A DNA stretch of 64,000 nucleotides from Lunularia cruciata (lineage: Eukaryota > Streptophyta > Marchantiopsida > Lunulariales > Lunulariaceae): positions 15,692,001-15,756,000 of the forward strand of contig OX419762.1 in NCBI GenBank assembly GCA_948567375.1, read 5' to 3'. Positions 45,261-58,366 of the stretch are shown piece after piece (positions within the stretch are counted from its first letter, which is position 1; every line of letters begins with the position of its first letter). A program made the translations under genes and the position numbers. A model generated the notes under the pieces. It ran no database searches. It had not been told where the DNA came from and worked only from the letters and a program-made list of their open reading frames with translations.

Positions 45261-48200
45261 TTTATGCTTAATTGTATCAAAACGTGACTAAATTAATCTA
45301 TTCTATTTTATCATAGTGCAATGGTGCTTCTGGTTGAGAAAATGTTCTACTAATTATATATATATGCTTATTTATCTCAGTGAAGAATCAAGTGAAAATA
45401 GAAATTTTAAAACCTTTCCATGAAAATATTTAAAAATTAAAAGTATTTTTATTATTAAAACATATTTAGATATTTAGAGATATTCATAAAGATGACATGC
45501 TTTTGAATATTTTGAAATGTGTGTGGTTAGTTCAGAATGTGGAAAGAAAACAATATATAAATTATACTATAAAAACTATCTTCTCATTGCAATTTTTTTA
45601 AATTTTTTGGGTAAATAATATTATTTATAACTTCACGTGCATTCCAATAAAGAAAATAAATTATAAGATGAAAAATTACTATAAATAATAAACTTACTGA
45701 CTTCTTACGTAGATGTTCATAAGTCTGGTGATTAATAATCAGATAATAATCTTGATAATCTTAATAATCTTAATTCTATCTGAAAGTTATTGATATCAAT
45801 GGTTGATGGTTGTATATTAGTTGTACCCTCCAAATTTTATGTAACGTATATCACATGGTTTTAAATGATTACATTTATTCTCTAATTACAAGTGATATAC
45901 CGTAAATAATCCTAATAATATATTTATAATTTATATTATACATATTTTGTACCTGTAATAAATATCTTAGAGTAAAATTGTAAATTCTATCTTATAGTAT
46001 ACATAAATTTATAAATAAACTTATTTTCAATAAAAATTTAAAATTTAAAATTTAAATGATACTAATAATAAAAATAAGAAAATTTATTTTCTATTAAATA
46101 ACTTTTGATTCTGCAACTAAATTAAGAAAACCATATATGAATCAACGAATGAACTAGTTCTAGATTGATTCCTCCTCTTGTCTAATTAACTGTTTAAAAA
46201 TTTAGCACATATAGTACAAGAAATTACCGTAATATAGTAATTATTAATTAAGCTGGTTATTCTAATTACCTTTTCTGTTTATTATCCCTCCCCTGAATTT
46301 ATCTCTTTCTAGTTTTTTTTCTCCTCTCTTCTCGCACATATGAATAGCACACCTTTTATAAGGTTATAAAGTTATGTGCACTCATTAGCGCTTATGAGAT
46401 TCAGCAGAAAATCTTAATTCACAGTTTTAGAATTTAAAGAGGTAAATAAAAATAAATTTAATTTCTTTCTTATTATGAGAAACAATAAAATAACAACATG
46501 TAACAACCTTATTAAAAAGAAGGAATCAACTATGTTTTCTCGGGGATAAACAATGGATAATTGATTGCATCTTGTTCTTCGAGCATAGTCTCGCTGGTGT
46601 CACCTTATTTCATAAGGTGACAACTCTTCACTTCCATGAAGATGTGGGATGTGCGAATGTTCTATCTGGCATACGGCTCAAACTCGTATGTACCCTCCCT
46701 CAGTTTCCGGGTGTTTTCACACCGATTCAGATCTCCTTAGATGGCGAATTCGTTTGATGAACAATCTCTTCGTACACAATAGCTGTTACCGTCAACAGAT
46801 TTCATACTCTGACATTTCCTAGTTTAAACACTTTCTCTTAATCGAAATCGAACACTGGATAACGTTTGCTAATGAAAGATATTCATATTTGATCATATGA
46901 CTTGAGGCAATCTTTCGGGAACATATTGTATATACGTTGGTAGTGCTTCCAAATACTTTCAGGTGACAAAAGTTGGATAGTATCTTTTCCCAAGGTCTAC
47001 CGCAAAAATGATCACACACAAACAGAATCGAACTCTGAGAGTATCTTCGAGGTTAAAGGCAGATTCACTGCACACATACAGTATTGGATATAATGTTGTG
47101 AACATCAAGTCGTACATGTCCATTCTCTCAATAGAAATCTGTTCGAGCTCGTACGTCTATTCGAGGTTCAAGAAAGAGAAAGCTATCTTGAGGAGACAAC
47201 TGGGCACACCTGCACGTTCTATGAGACTCGCAACAAGTGCAGTAAGGTATATAGAAGTGCACGTAACTTCACACAAATCTTCAAATGGCCGATGCGGATT
47301 TAGTTCACGAACCGAACACATATGTAAAATGGCCGATGTCTGCGACCGATCTCTTTTGACAGTGGACGATTTAGTCCAAGTTAGAGTACAGAAATCCAGC
47401 TCCGGAGTATGCTCGAGGGTCTTGAGTCTAACCAGCGAGTTTGTCCTTCTGGCCGCTTTGTCGTTTGCTACATGAAGACCGTGTCCTTACTTCGGAGGAT
47501 CCTTCTGTCTGGGCATTGATCCTCTGTCACAGTGGCAGATTCATGTGGTATTTCAACACTTATTGGTCTCAAACGTTCACGTTGTACTCAGCTACATTTG
47601 TGCCATATGTGCGCTTCGATGTGATTATAAGCAAGAATCATTTCTCACGCATATGGTGAGAAGGATGCCAACTGGATCAGCAAAATTCGAGGTGAGAGTC
47701 CAAGTTCTACAGAGGATATTGTACACCGATAGCCAGTTTTTTCGGCGAATAGGATATCCAATCATCCATCCTCATCTTCGCGGATTACTGTCCCGATAAT
47801 CCAAATTTGTAGAAGTTAGACTCATCCACTGTGAACTTCATATGCTCGATAGAAAATCCAAGTGGTTTACAACCGTCGATGTCAAATTCCTTCACAAGAT
47901 TAGATTGGGCAGTAACTTGTAAGATCTACTTAATAAATTTGCTACTACAGCTTGTGGGTGCGATCCGTACTGTCTAGTTCAAAAGTCCCTTCTCTGTGTC
48001 AGTAACAGTTAAGTCAGGCTAAACCGCTCGCTGAAAAGGGGGACAGAAATCGGTGTACAGATCAAGATACTTATTATATGGTTGTGTTTATGTCCTGAAG
48101 GAAACTCGAACGTTCTGTGCCTATCGGAAATTGCATTGCAATGCAGAAGCCAGTTTCCTTCCATTGTTAAACGAAGAGGAAGACCTTATCCTGTTCCATT

Positions 48201-49026
48201 TTCTGCAGACGTCACGCATGAAGCTGCTATGTCATATGGAGAGTCATATGTCAATAGTTTCTCATTACAGTAATTGATGCTAGACCTTTCTTGTTCTTTC
48301 AAGGGGCCTAAATACTTTATCTTCACTCATAAGGATCGAGTCCCTCATCTTAACGGGAGTTCGAAATAGCTAAATGAATGCGATCCGCTACTGATAGTGA
48401 CAACATGCGTAGATAAAATCCAAGTAAGATGGTTCAATAAGATTTCCTTTGTTTAGATAATTACTACAGGTCAAGAAAAGGTTACTAACCAAGTTTACGG
48501 ACGCACTGGAAGAAGTAACGAGCAGACACACACATACCGCAACTTTTAACGATCTAATGCAAATAGTGACCTCATGAACAGGCTATGAAAGCCAAAGTAA
48601 CCAAGTGCTCATGATGAAATGAGCCGTCTCCAGGGAGAAAAATAATGTGTGAAGGAAAGAATGACACATGATTATGAAGTTGCAAAGCTGAAGGAATTTC
48701 GTCCTACGAATTCATACAAAGAATGCTACTTCATCTGTCTAGGCTCTTTAATCTTAATTCTTCTCTTTATAGTTCACTTAAAATTGGTGTAACGGAGATA
48801 TTTGAGTAAGGGAAGCAGAAGCCTATGTAATGTGTATTGGAGGTATTATCCGGAGCTGCCCCGAAATGATTCAGTTTCTCCCCTTTTTTCATCTTACCTC
48901 CGCGGGCTATCTCGATTTGCAGATCTATTTAAGTAGATCCACCAGTGCTCTGGTACGAACTAATGTATCAACTGACATAATCGATCTAACTAGCGTTATA
49001 TTGCAATTGGAGCACAAATCACTAAT
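45261..49026. other. Intergenic, AT-rich then mixed; no gene seen
   Basis: 45260-46550 is very AT-rich. 46550-49000 has even composition with some longer frames (up to 155 codons at 47008-47475), none with domain, codon pattern or splice context I trust. The last part is the 3' flank of NPF gene B. Confidence 0.4.
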
Positions 49027-51862
49027 TTAAGTGCCTGTTGTCGTCTGTTTCTTCAATGGTTCCTTGATGGGGAAAAGTTTGGACGTTTCGTAATCAGTAC
49101 TGGGATCTTGAGCAATTTGATCCGGACGAAGTTCTACATGCATGTTGTTGACGGTGCTCACTTGTTTGTAAGTATGCAGTTTGGCAACCAGAAGGTAGAA
49201 GAAAAAGTTGATGGTCGCGAGGATAGCTAGAAGCCAGTAGTAGTTGTCCAGTCGACTCGTGTTTATGTTCTTCTGAAGCCAGCCGCCATGTTTGCTGCGG
49301 CTTGTCGCACTGTTGACAATCGAAACGATAACACTGCTGGAGAAGTACCCCACTGAGATAGTGCAGAACATCAGCGCAGTGCCCAGAGACTGCATACTGT
49401 CCGGAGCTTCGCTGTAGAAAAAATCGAGCTGCCCAGGATAGACGAATGCTTCACCAATGGCGAGAATGACGTACTGGGGTAAGAACCACCACATTGTGAG
49501 CGGAAGAACGCGTTTCGGGGTGTCCTCCGCGTCTAAATCGTCCACTAGACCAAGTCTTCGGACTTCCACCAAAGCGGCTACGATCATTGAGAGGATAGGA
49601 ATAGCCATTCCCACGCCAACTCTTTGCAGCACAGTGATTCCTTCTGCGTTTCCAGTGAATTTTCTCGCAAAAGGTATGAAGAGACGATCATAGAGAGGAA
49701 GGAAGAGCAGAACTGTAAAGTTGAAGATCACAGGTGTCACACTTCCTGGTGGAACTTTAAAGTTCGTTCCCAGATGTCTGTTCGTTGTCTGTATTTGTGC
49801 CACGGCGAATGTGGTAGCTTGTGCCAACGTCGTCCAGTAAAATATGGTGAAGAGCCATACAGGGAGCAATCGAAGCAGCATTTTGACATCTTCGACTTCA
49901 TTCAGTCCCCTTTGTTTCCATTTATTCGGGCTTTCCATTGTCGTGCTGTTGTTGTATTTCGCAGCCTTATCCAGCCATCTGTGGATGGGGCAACCAAAAA
50001 AAGTTAAAAACCATCTCTGCAGGGTCTTCAATGTACAGGCATCACACGATAATACCTTACCATTCGTGAAAGGCTGCACAAGCATCCACCTCCAACTCAA
50101 TTTTCCATGCTGAATTTGGGGTTCACAGACTGATACGGCAAATATATATGAATGTTGGATATTTGAGTGAGAACACTACTAACTTCCCACCAAATGCCAG
50201 CAAAATATGTCTCGGGCATAATTCTGAACATTGTGAACTGCGTTACATACTGATCAGATCATGCTGACATGAAACAGAAACACACAGAACACAACTCTCC
50301 GAATTCGGGAGCTCGGCCAAATCCTCGGGGAACTCCGATCAAGAGCCACACCAAACATGTGTCACCCAGGTCAGTAGTAAGATCAAGAATAAAGAGAACA
50401 CACACCGCAAATTCTTTGTATGAAGTGGTATTCTTTGTTCTCCTCTCGTCCGCATTTCGTCATAATACTTGGACACTTCCTGCTCCGAAAGAGGTGGCAA
50501 CTTATAGTTTCTGATGGCCGCTACCAATACTCCGAATACAGTAACCAGAGGACTACCTTTGGGAACTCTGTATCTATAAGTGCGTCTTTTAAATATTAGC
50601 TGGAACAAAGATGTAGACATGATTATGAGCAAGATTCCCCAACCCCAATCCCATCCCACATTGTCCTGCATGTAGATCAACAGAGTCGATGCTACCAAAG
50701 ACCCCATCATTGTTGCCCAGTAAAACCAGTTGAAGAAGCTCGGAAGGAGGGGGCCCTCCGCAGGATCACCCTCCTCAAATTGATCAGCTCCGAATGGTGA
50801 GACTGTTGCTTTTATACCACCAATTCCTAAAGCTATAACATATAGTCCTAAGTATATGACTGCTAGTCCTGATCCGTGTACGGCTGTACAGTTCTGTGGG
50901 TCTGGACATGCTTTATCCTGATTGTTCAGACTGGGTATCACTATGGTCAATACCATCACCAAATATCCCTGCAGATTCAACTGATAAATTTAGTCTCTGA
51001 AAAGCTTTACCTATCCTCTGTCAAACTACCGCAACTCTGAAGAATAGAATCTTAACATCGAACTGCCGTTCTTTACATTCTGAGGAACTTCTTAACGTTC
51101 TCCGAAGCTCTAAGACTGATTTGAAGTAACAACTAACACGTAATCACCAGGAGAAGAACCTGAGCTTGAAAGCAAATTCAGTATTATGTACGTAGGGCTC
51201 GGTTGACAGTAGAAACTTACCAGCATCTGGGTGATAACGGATCCAATTATAATATAGTAACGGCCGAAGTATGTGTCAGCCAAAAAGCCTCCTAGAAGTG
51301 GGAGGAGGAAGGACGTCCCAAAGAAGTTCGTCACCATGTTTGCGGCGTACGGCAGTGGGAGTTTCTTCTCAAAGACTAAAAAGGAAACTAGGTTAAACTG
51401 AGCTCCAGATGTCGCAAGCTTCTCTGTAACTTCGATGCCTGCATCATCGTCGGACATTCGAGTCTGTTAAACTTTTGCAACTCTTGAAATTCCGCGATGT
51501 TCTGAAAATTAAAAGTCATGGCAGCTCAGTTGCAATATCCTATCCAAAACCAAATCCCCAGAAATTTCTTTGTTTACAGAAACCCCTCTGGAACTATAAC
51601 ACGAAATCGCAATGAGACGGATGAATTCGGCGGAGAAGGATATAAATAGAACCCGGTACGAATTGTCACCAGCCTATTCAGATATTGATATCGGCAGTGA
51701 TGGATAGGAGATATACATACAGCATATGTAAGGAGTGATTTTCCATCCTCCAGTTTTTGTCTTGTCGGCTGGTTCCCCTTTATAGTCCACCGTTCCATCC
51801 TGTGTAATAAGCCTCCGCTGCTCCGCGACCTCTATATCGTCCTCGAGATCCTCGGTCCTACC
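49027..51862 (-). CDS. NPF/NRT1-PTR family proton-coupled transporter (copy B), first exon not found
   Basis: A paralogue of the gene at 801-3480. Exons recognised on the minus strand: 51862-51721, 51438-51221, 50968-50406 and 49978-49027. Introns are GT-AG, phases fit, and 1875 nt encode 624 residues plus stop. The third and fourth coding exons (218 and 563 nt) have exactly the same lengths as in copy A. Features: DGTVDYKG and TGGW, then EVTEK (ExxEK proton motif), FGADQF, FNWFYWAT, LDKAAK and a C-terminal transporter half. It differs from A in a shorter C-terminal tail. No stop interrupts it. Copy A has an 11-codon first exon; I could not identify the equivalent upstream of 51862, so the N-terminus is open. 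The substrate is unknown. Confidence 0.88.
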
Positions 51863-53984
51863 CTGCCAGAATAATTGCGATACTTGGTTAAGAGAACGCT
51901 GATGCAGCTCGAGCAATCTGGTGTTATCTGCACTTGCAAACCTCTTACTCGTTCTGATTGAATCTTTGATTTGATCTGCAGATTGCGAAGCTACAGAAAG
52001 CTACATATGCCCATGCCTATTACAGAACCTCATACATGTTGAATTCTTCACACTGTATTGGTTGAGAGCCAGAACAATTGGGCGTATAATACTTCAGAAC
52101 TATATGCTTTCTTGGCTTCAAAACTTGATCCAAGACTTGAGACGTATGGTACAACTTTTTGCACCCGGATACGAAAGGCAGTTGGTAATATTATTAAAAC
52201 AACCATAGAATCATCCAAAAGTTGCACACAAACCGATCGTTGGGATATCTACGGAAGAATCGATGTTGTAATGCCGACTGAGATAGCTAGGAAGAGGGTG
52301 AATGGAATTGAAGGTGACATTACTTTGTTATGTAGTGAAAGATAAAGCAGAAAGCATACCATTCTGACTTCGACAGCGGATTTTCAATGGTGAACCTCAG
52401 GATTGGTGGCCAGTGTCCCCAGTATACCTACACGTCTACCCTCGGACACATGAAGTGCTCGTTAGCGCAACGGACGATTGAGAGTGGAGATCTGACCAAA
52501 ACGTCCCAAAATTCCGGAACTAAAGCAAGATGCTCTTTCAATTTGAGCAAAAGAGTCAAGCATTAGAGCAGCTGTTTAGAACAAATAGAGCTCAAAAAAG
52601 TATTGAGCGATCTCTAGAGCTGAAATCGGTAAAGAAAACAGCACTGACGCAGGTGCTAGCCGCCTCGTGTTGAAGGTACTGGGAATCAATTAAACAAAAA
52701 CTTCAGTAATGCATATGGGTCGTGTTGCCAGGTTACTATACTTGAGCTCAGAGTTCGTGATCAATTTCGAACATATTCGGCCCGTACACCCTGTTTCGGC
52801 GAGAAAGTGTGCACCGTGCAACATAACCTGTTTGGGATGAGGAGAGAATTGGTGCAACAATGACGTAGATCAGGTATCCAGACTGCCTGTCAGCACTGTG
52901 GAGACATAGGCATCTGCTTCTCGTCGGGGTTCTACAAACATGACACAAAGTAGAGGTAGCTGTGGCGCCCGTGCACCTCTAATGATCATGAAGTCTCGTC
53001 ACAGCTGCAGCCTGACACACGAGACAGAGAAAATTATACTTCAGCTCTACATAAAGCATGCCATGACAATGACATCGATCACTCAAAGTGAGCGTTATAA
53101 GTACACAATAACTGAGCTGACTAATGACGAGAGGCACGAATGAATCCAACTTTAGGAGTCTCCTAGATCCCATGCAGCTAGGGAAAGCTGGATAGACCAT
53201 GCTAACTACAGGTCCGATTTAAACCTTTAGTTCATGCATGTAAACGTCATGAGTGACGCCAAGAGTGCAATGCAGGAGTGGTAACATAAGTACGTATACT
53301 CTCTGAAATTGTTAGTACTCGGGAGTAGCTCAAAATGTTACAATTAGGGAAAATGACAAGTGGAGAAAAGATTTGTCTTCAAGTAGTCATTGATCTGTTT
53401 AATTTTACCGTTCGTAATGAACATACTCATACTACACTGTTGCACAAGTTGATTTACAGTGAAACTCCTTTTCGAAACTAACTGAAGTTATTATTATTAT
53501 TACGGTTTCTCATGCGACTATTTCTTGAAACTTTTCTCATTCTCGAAATCATCTCAAGGGAATAATCACAAATAAGTCATGGTTAAATAAGTACATTCGA
53601 CTGAAATAGTAATACTTTGAATCTCATGCCCTTAACCTTGGGATCACCTCGACGGAACTCCTAATCTTCTCCCGATTGAAGACAACTGCACCTGTCCAGA
53701 CACGAACTATCAAGTGCAGGTTGGACAGAACAAAAATTGCTTGTTTATGGTCCTACTATGTATATGTGCTGAACTGGTCCACATGCGTCATCTCACTTAA
53801 GAATTAGGCCACAATTTCAAAATGTGCTCCGCCTAATATTCTCTTCACGACAAACGCATATGGAGTTTGAAATATCTGTGTGTAGTAGACAGATATCTTA
53901 TATCGATACTGATCCTATTGGGGCTCAGTCCCATTTTAGTTCTTACTAGTATTAGCCCTGTGCATCAAAACGACCTTCTTAAAC

Positions 53985-54175
53985 ATATATGTCGTCCCCC
54001 TCCCCACTCTTTGTCCCCGTCCGCAAAACCAAGTTCGTCCGTTGTCTCTCTCCCCATCCGTTATCTCTATTCCCGTTAAGTAGCATCGCCCGTTATCTTC
54101 GTCTCCAGACGTAGGTCCAAGTTTCACATCCTTTGTCCCCGTCCCCATGAACACTTCCATCCATCGTCCCCCGTC
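53985..54175. repeat. Degenerate GACGGGGAC-type minisatellite
   Basis: The plus strand is a run of CGTCCCC, GTCCCCGTCC, CCATCCGTT and CGTCTCC units separated by a few bases; on the minus strand it reads GGGGACGGGGAC-like. The period is irregular. It could be a low-complexity part of an old retrotransposon. Confidence 0.5.
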
Positions 54176-55781
54176 CCTAGGTACCTACCCTTGTAGTAGG
54201 CGACAATCGCCTCTTGAAGGTTAGTAAGATTGTCTCAACCTGTAGTTACCGTGGTCTATCCAGTACTGCTCTGATGTGAACTGTCGAGGTCTACGCACAG
54301 TGCTAATGCTACATACAGCTGGAACATTCTCTTAAGAGGCATCATGAGGCATCTGACCGCTAATGACAAGTTGGAGACTAAAAGGCGAGCTCTGTTCGAT
54401 CAGGAGTTCAACAAGTGGTATCTGCTGCACTATCATCAATCTTCCACATTTTGGCAGATCCAAAAAGGTCATAGATGGTCGCTAAGTCTATATGAATACG
54501 CTGACGGCTTTACAGCCCAATCGATATAGATTGTGCGTCATCAAGTGCACTCCGACTTTAAGGCCCTCATGAGGACTTGACTGTCCTGAACTTTAAGCAA
54601 AGCTGGTGCAGCTTTTTCATGCAAACGTTCAAGAGCGTTAGAGTTAGAGCGTACGGTAAACACAGGCTCCAGCGCTCGGGCGTTTGAATTCGGGTAAATG
54701 ACTGCCGAATGCTGTGAAGAAAGCACAATGCATCGAAGTACTGTACTATTTACAAGGCGACAATCTTGCGCAGAGAGGGACTCTATAGTACCCCTCGCAG
54801 TTTACATGTGGGTGCTGAAATTCAGCTATATGTTCTTTTCTCTTTGATGTTCATTCCAATGGAGAGGAGCAATTCTAACTTTTGTTTGTCCGGGAAGAGT
54901 GGAAAGGATCATGTAGTATCTAGATTTTCATTCAGTGTGATTTCTAGTTTTATGTAGATCATTAATTTTAAAATGTGGTGGTGAAAATACATTATAAAAT
55001 GCTCCATCCATTCTAAAAATGTGGGAGATTTTGAAGAAACACATTTCAGGAAATTGCAATATAATGTATAACATTCCAATTTTATTACCAATATTACCTT
55101 AATAAAAACTAAAAAATCAGAAACATGAACAGCGTTAGATCCTAGGGTAAGGGAACAAAACATGACTTACTATAAAATTGCGAGTAGCGTTGATAGTTCA
55201 TTGAAATTCTCTTTCAAATTTTAGTGTTTCATACTGAACTTGGGTTGTAAATTTTAGGCCCCGTCTTGGATTTCAAGGAAACATTCATGCAGAAGTAGTG
55301 CCTCTGGCTAGAGAAACCTTAAACAATGGGATCTTTTGATGTCAGGTTTTATTCTGTTTCAGATTTCATTGTCTGAACAGAGAGAAAACTAAGCTAAGAA
55401 TCGAAGATACGCACAATCTAAAATCTATGAACCTTGCTTGGCAGATCCAAGCAGGATTTTCTGGACTGGAAAATTTACATGTTTATAATATTCAGCTTGT
55501 TATAGGGTGGGCTGCGCTGAGTTTAGGACTATCTCTTTGAATTTCGGAAATGCACCTTGATTTTCTTAAGGATTTGTCCAAGTTTTAGCTCTAATATTCG
55601 AGGACAAACTTTGACTTTGCATTCTAAACTTTGCGGCCTACTTTTAAGTTCGAGATCCCATTTAAAATTACATTGTGCAAAATCCAATTATTCTAGGTGA
55701 CAAATATAAATAATTTATTTAGAATTAACAATTCAATTCCTCGTTAATCAAGAGATTTATTATCACCATACAATAAGGGAA

Positions 55782-55883
55782 CTAATATTTCCACACCCCA
55801 CATATATCCGAGCGGTCGACCTTCGCCGTCACCTTCACCACGAAAATAGGTGACCCCGGATCCGACGGCAAATGGAGGACATC
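55782..55883 (-). other. Possible isolated terminal exon
   Basis: A GC-rich 102-base island in AT-rich DNA. On the minus strand it is preceded by a good acceptor (pyrimidine tract, TTGCAG) and encodes 33 residues (DVLHLPSDPGSPIFVVKVTA and so on) before a TAG. I do not recognise the protein and see no partner exon. It may be a chance frame. Confidence 0.2.
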
Positions 55884-57435
55884 CTGCAAGGGGAAATGTG
55901 GAAATATGAAATGGATGGTGTAGATTTATGAATTCACTAACTAAATTCTAAAAAAATCTAATTAATGAACCAAAAAATTATTACATTCATTAAATAACGC
56001 AATCGCATTATTTTACCAAACACTTTTTAATAATTACATAGTTTAATTCACATACATAAAAGATGTAGATTAAGCTAAGCCACGTCTGTACATGTAACAC
56101 CAAAGAGGACGTACTATTAATTTCTATTGTCATAGGTCTAGTCCATGTGCCATTAAATCCATCTTTAGAATTTTATATAGTCATCACCTTTGAAGTATCA
56201 TAAGATTCATATTGGAGTTTATCGTTGTTCATTTAATGGATCTTCCAATCTTTCTGGTTATCCTATGTGTGCCAGGTTCTTTTCTTCATAGGACAAATTA
56301 AGCATTGCGATACGATTAAAACTTAACATCAATTTACCCCTTCATATTATACTGGTAAAGCTTATGGAATCTTTCCATGCTTTTCAATTCTTGTTATGTC
56401 ATGTGTGTCATCGTCTCTTTCTCTACAATCTCACAGATCTTTTATAAAGCGATGTCTCTAATGCGTAAACACAACCCTATAAATTCCGCTTTGCACATTG
56501 ATGATCGTCATCTGACAGAACAAGTGTGTCGTGGAGTGAAGTGAAGTGAAGTCCTCTTCATTCTCCTGGGGTGATCACTACCTGTATCCGGTCCTAATCT
56601 AATCCCCAAGGCTTGTCTGAACTTGAATGATGATCATTCTCTTATTCGCTCGAATCGTAAAGACGAACTTTTGAACTCACAAATTGGAAACTGAAAAGTG
56701 GGAAGGCATATTTGAGGTGGGAAGCCTCAAATAAACATTTCAACATCGAGGATTGTTCGCATAGCTAAATTTAAAGATCTGTTGCAGTTGGTAGAAAGCC
56801 ATGAGTTCATTTGATATTGGGTTGCGTTTGGTGCAACTGCCCCATACAGCCAGGATTGACTTGCCGGCGCCGGCTCAAAGAAAAAGAAAAGTCTTGTTTT
56901 AAGTGGAAGCTCAGTTTCACCCCAACGAACTTCTCATTTATACTCTCCTCTACGATGTGAACATTCGTATTATAAAATATCTACTGTTGGGTGTCGCCCC
57001 TAACCTCGTAGAGAACGTGTGTTTGCCCGCACAACTTTCTGGTGCAACTAGCCGCAAATTAGACCAAGTAACATATCGAGTTCAATCTTTACTCAATTTC
57101 AATCCCAAGATTTCAATTTCCACATATAACGATTATAACCGCATATGGACAACATTTCACAAATTTCAAATCCAGATTTCGTAATAATATTATCGGTGAT
57201 CGAATAATGATTGAATAAAGTAAAAGTAAGATATCTGTGAATTCCAAAGGTATCTTGCGTAAAGAAAATGATGCATGAGAGGTTACATAACTCAACCATA
57301 TTATGTGAATTTTAGTAGAACCTCAACTTTTAAATCTATTTTGGAATGCTTTGTAGACTTGAAACAGCTTTATATTCGAAGTCTCTTTCTTTAGATGTAG
57401 GTGATTCTCCACTGATATAAGGTAAACTCGACGAG

Positions 57436-57490
57436 GTTCTTTTTAGAGGAGAGGAGCATTTGTTATTTCCCTAATCATACTTATATCCTA
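57436..57490. repeat. 55-bp direct repeat, left copy
   Basis: GTTCTTTTTAGAGGA to CATACTTATATCCTA recurs at 61931-61985 with four differences. The LINE and a further ~450 bases lie between the copies, which therefore flank the whole block. Confidence 0.85.
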
Positions 57491-57898
57491 TCTTTTGCGG
57501 GGTTTGGAGCTGTGGGAGGAGCTGCGGCGGAGTGTGGAGATGGGAGAGGAGAGGGAGAGACGTGAGACAATTTTGATAAATTCTGAATGCTCTCTAGCAT
57601 GTAGCCTTTGAGTGAATAGTAGATTCTCTTCGTTTTTCAATTTCGGTTCCATTGGCACCTAGATTGAAGACTATGGAGAATGGAGTAGAAAGTTATGAAG
57701 TTTTTTAGTGTTTTTAGGGTTGAGAGCAATCATTATACATTGAGAGTGATGGGTTGTGAATTTTCATTTCTAATCTCTGGGTTTTCATGATTAAGTTCCA
57801 TGTGAATTTAATTTGAAAATTTTGGAGATGGAAATTGAAAGTTATGAGAGTTTATAGATTTTAGGGTTTGGAGAGATTGTTTATGTGAGTTATGTGAG

Positions 57899-58342
57899 TT
57901 GGGATGTGAGGGGTTGTGGTTTTGCAGATATGGGGAGATATGGAGAGGAGTATCATGTGTTGCTATCACTATTCTTGTGATAGCCATGGCTACACCTTCC
58001 CATGTGGGGTCGCCTAGAGCGGGTCGGGATACACCATGCCCGGTGTGTCACCGACGCTTTACCTCGCAAGGGGTAAAGACCCATGTGGGAAGGATGCACA
58101 AGGACTATGATTGGACCACTTGGGATGCCCACGTGAGACGAGCGACCACATCGACAGCAGTGACACTCGGGATTACACACGCTTCTTCTATACCTTCGTT
58201 GATCGTTCCAGGGATACCGATCGAGTCGTGGGAGTGGTTAGCTTCTCAGGCGGGTTGCATTTTGGGGTTATTTGAGACTAGTTTTCCATGTCCACGTCTA
58301 TTCCATAGGCTACCCCGCACACTCCATGATGAGGCTAGATAG
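57899..58342 (+). pseudogene. N-terminal zinc-finger part of the LINE ORF
   Basis: From about codon 30 the frame reads MATPSHVGSPRAGRDTPCPV, giving the C2H2 finger CPVCHRRFTSQGVKTHVGRMH-like spacing (C-x2-C-x12-H-x4-H). The likely true start is the ATG at 57985, which both full-length copies keep. R2-group proteins use such fingers to bind DNA. A TAG at 58340 ends the frame where the minus copy has CAA, pointing to an ancestral CAG. Confidence 0.75.
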
Positions 58343-58366
58343 GCTTTTTGCCTACCACTGGATCGT

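Larger units (their letters stand above)
51863..57435. other. Intergenic; no convincing gene
   Basis: This includes the promoter and missing first exon of NPF gene B. Other short frames (up to 95 codons at 52058-52345) lack motifs. The exceptions are a degenerate G-rich repeat (53985-54175) and a possible isolated exon (55782-55883), listed separately. Confidence 0.4.

Noticed and set aside
47008-47475. 155-codon frame as a gene
   Set aside because: No domain, no conserved copy, no splice context; composition looks like chance.
52058-52345. 95-codon frame upstream of NPF gene B
   Set aside because: No recognisable similarity; lies on the opposite strand in the expected promoter or intron region of NPF gene B.
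52330-52420. Candidate first exon of NPF gene B on the minus strand (ENPLSKSE before GTATGC)
   Set aside because: The frame lacks an ATG at the right place and the phase does not fit the next exon, so I left the first exon undefined.
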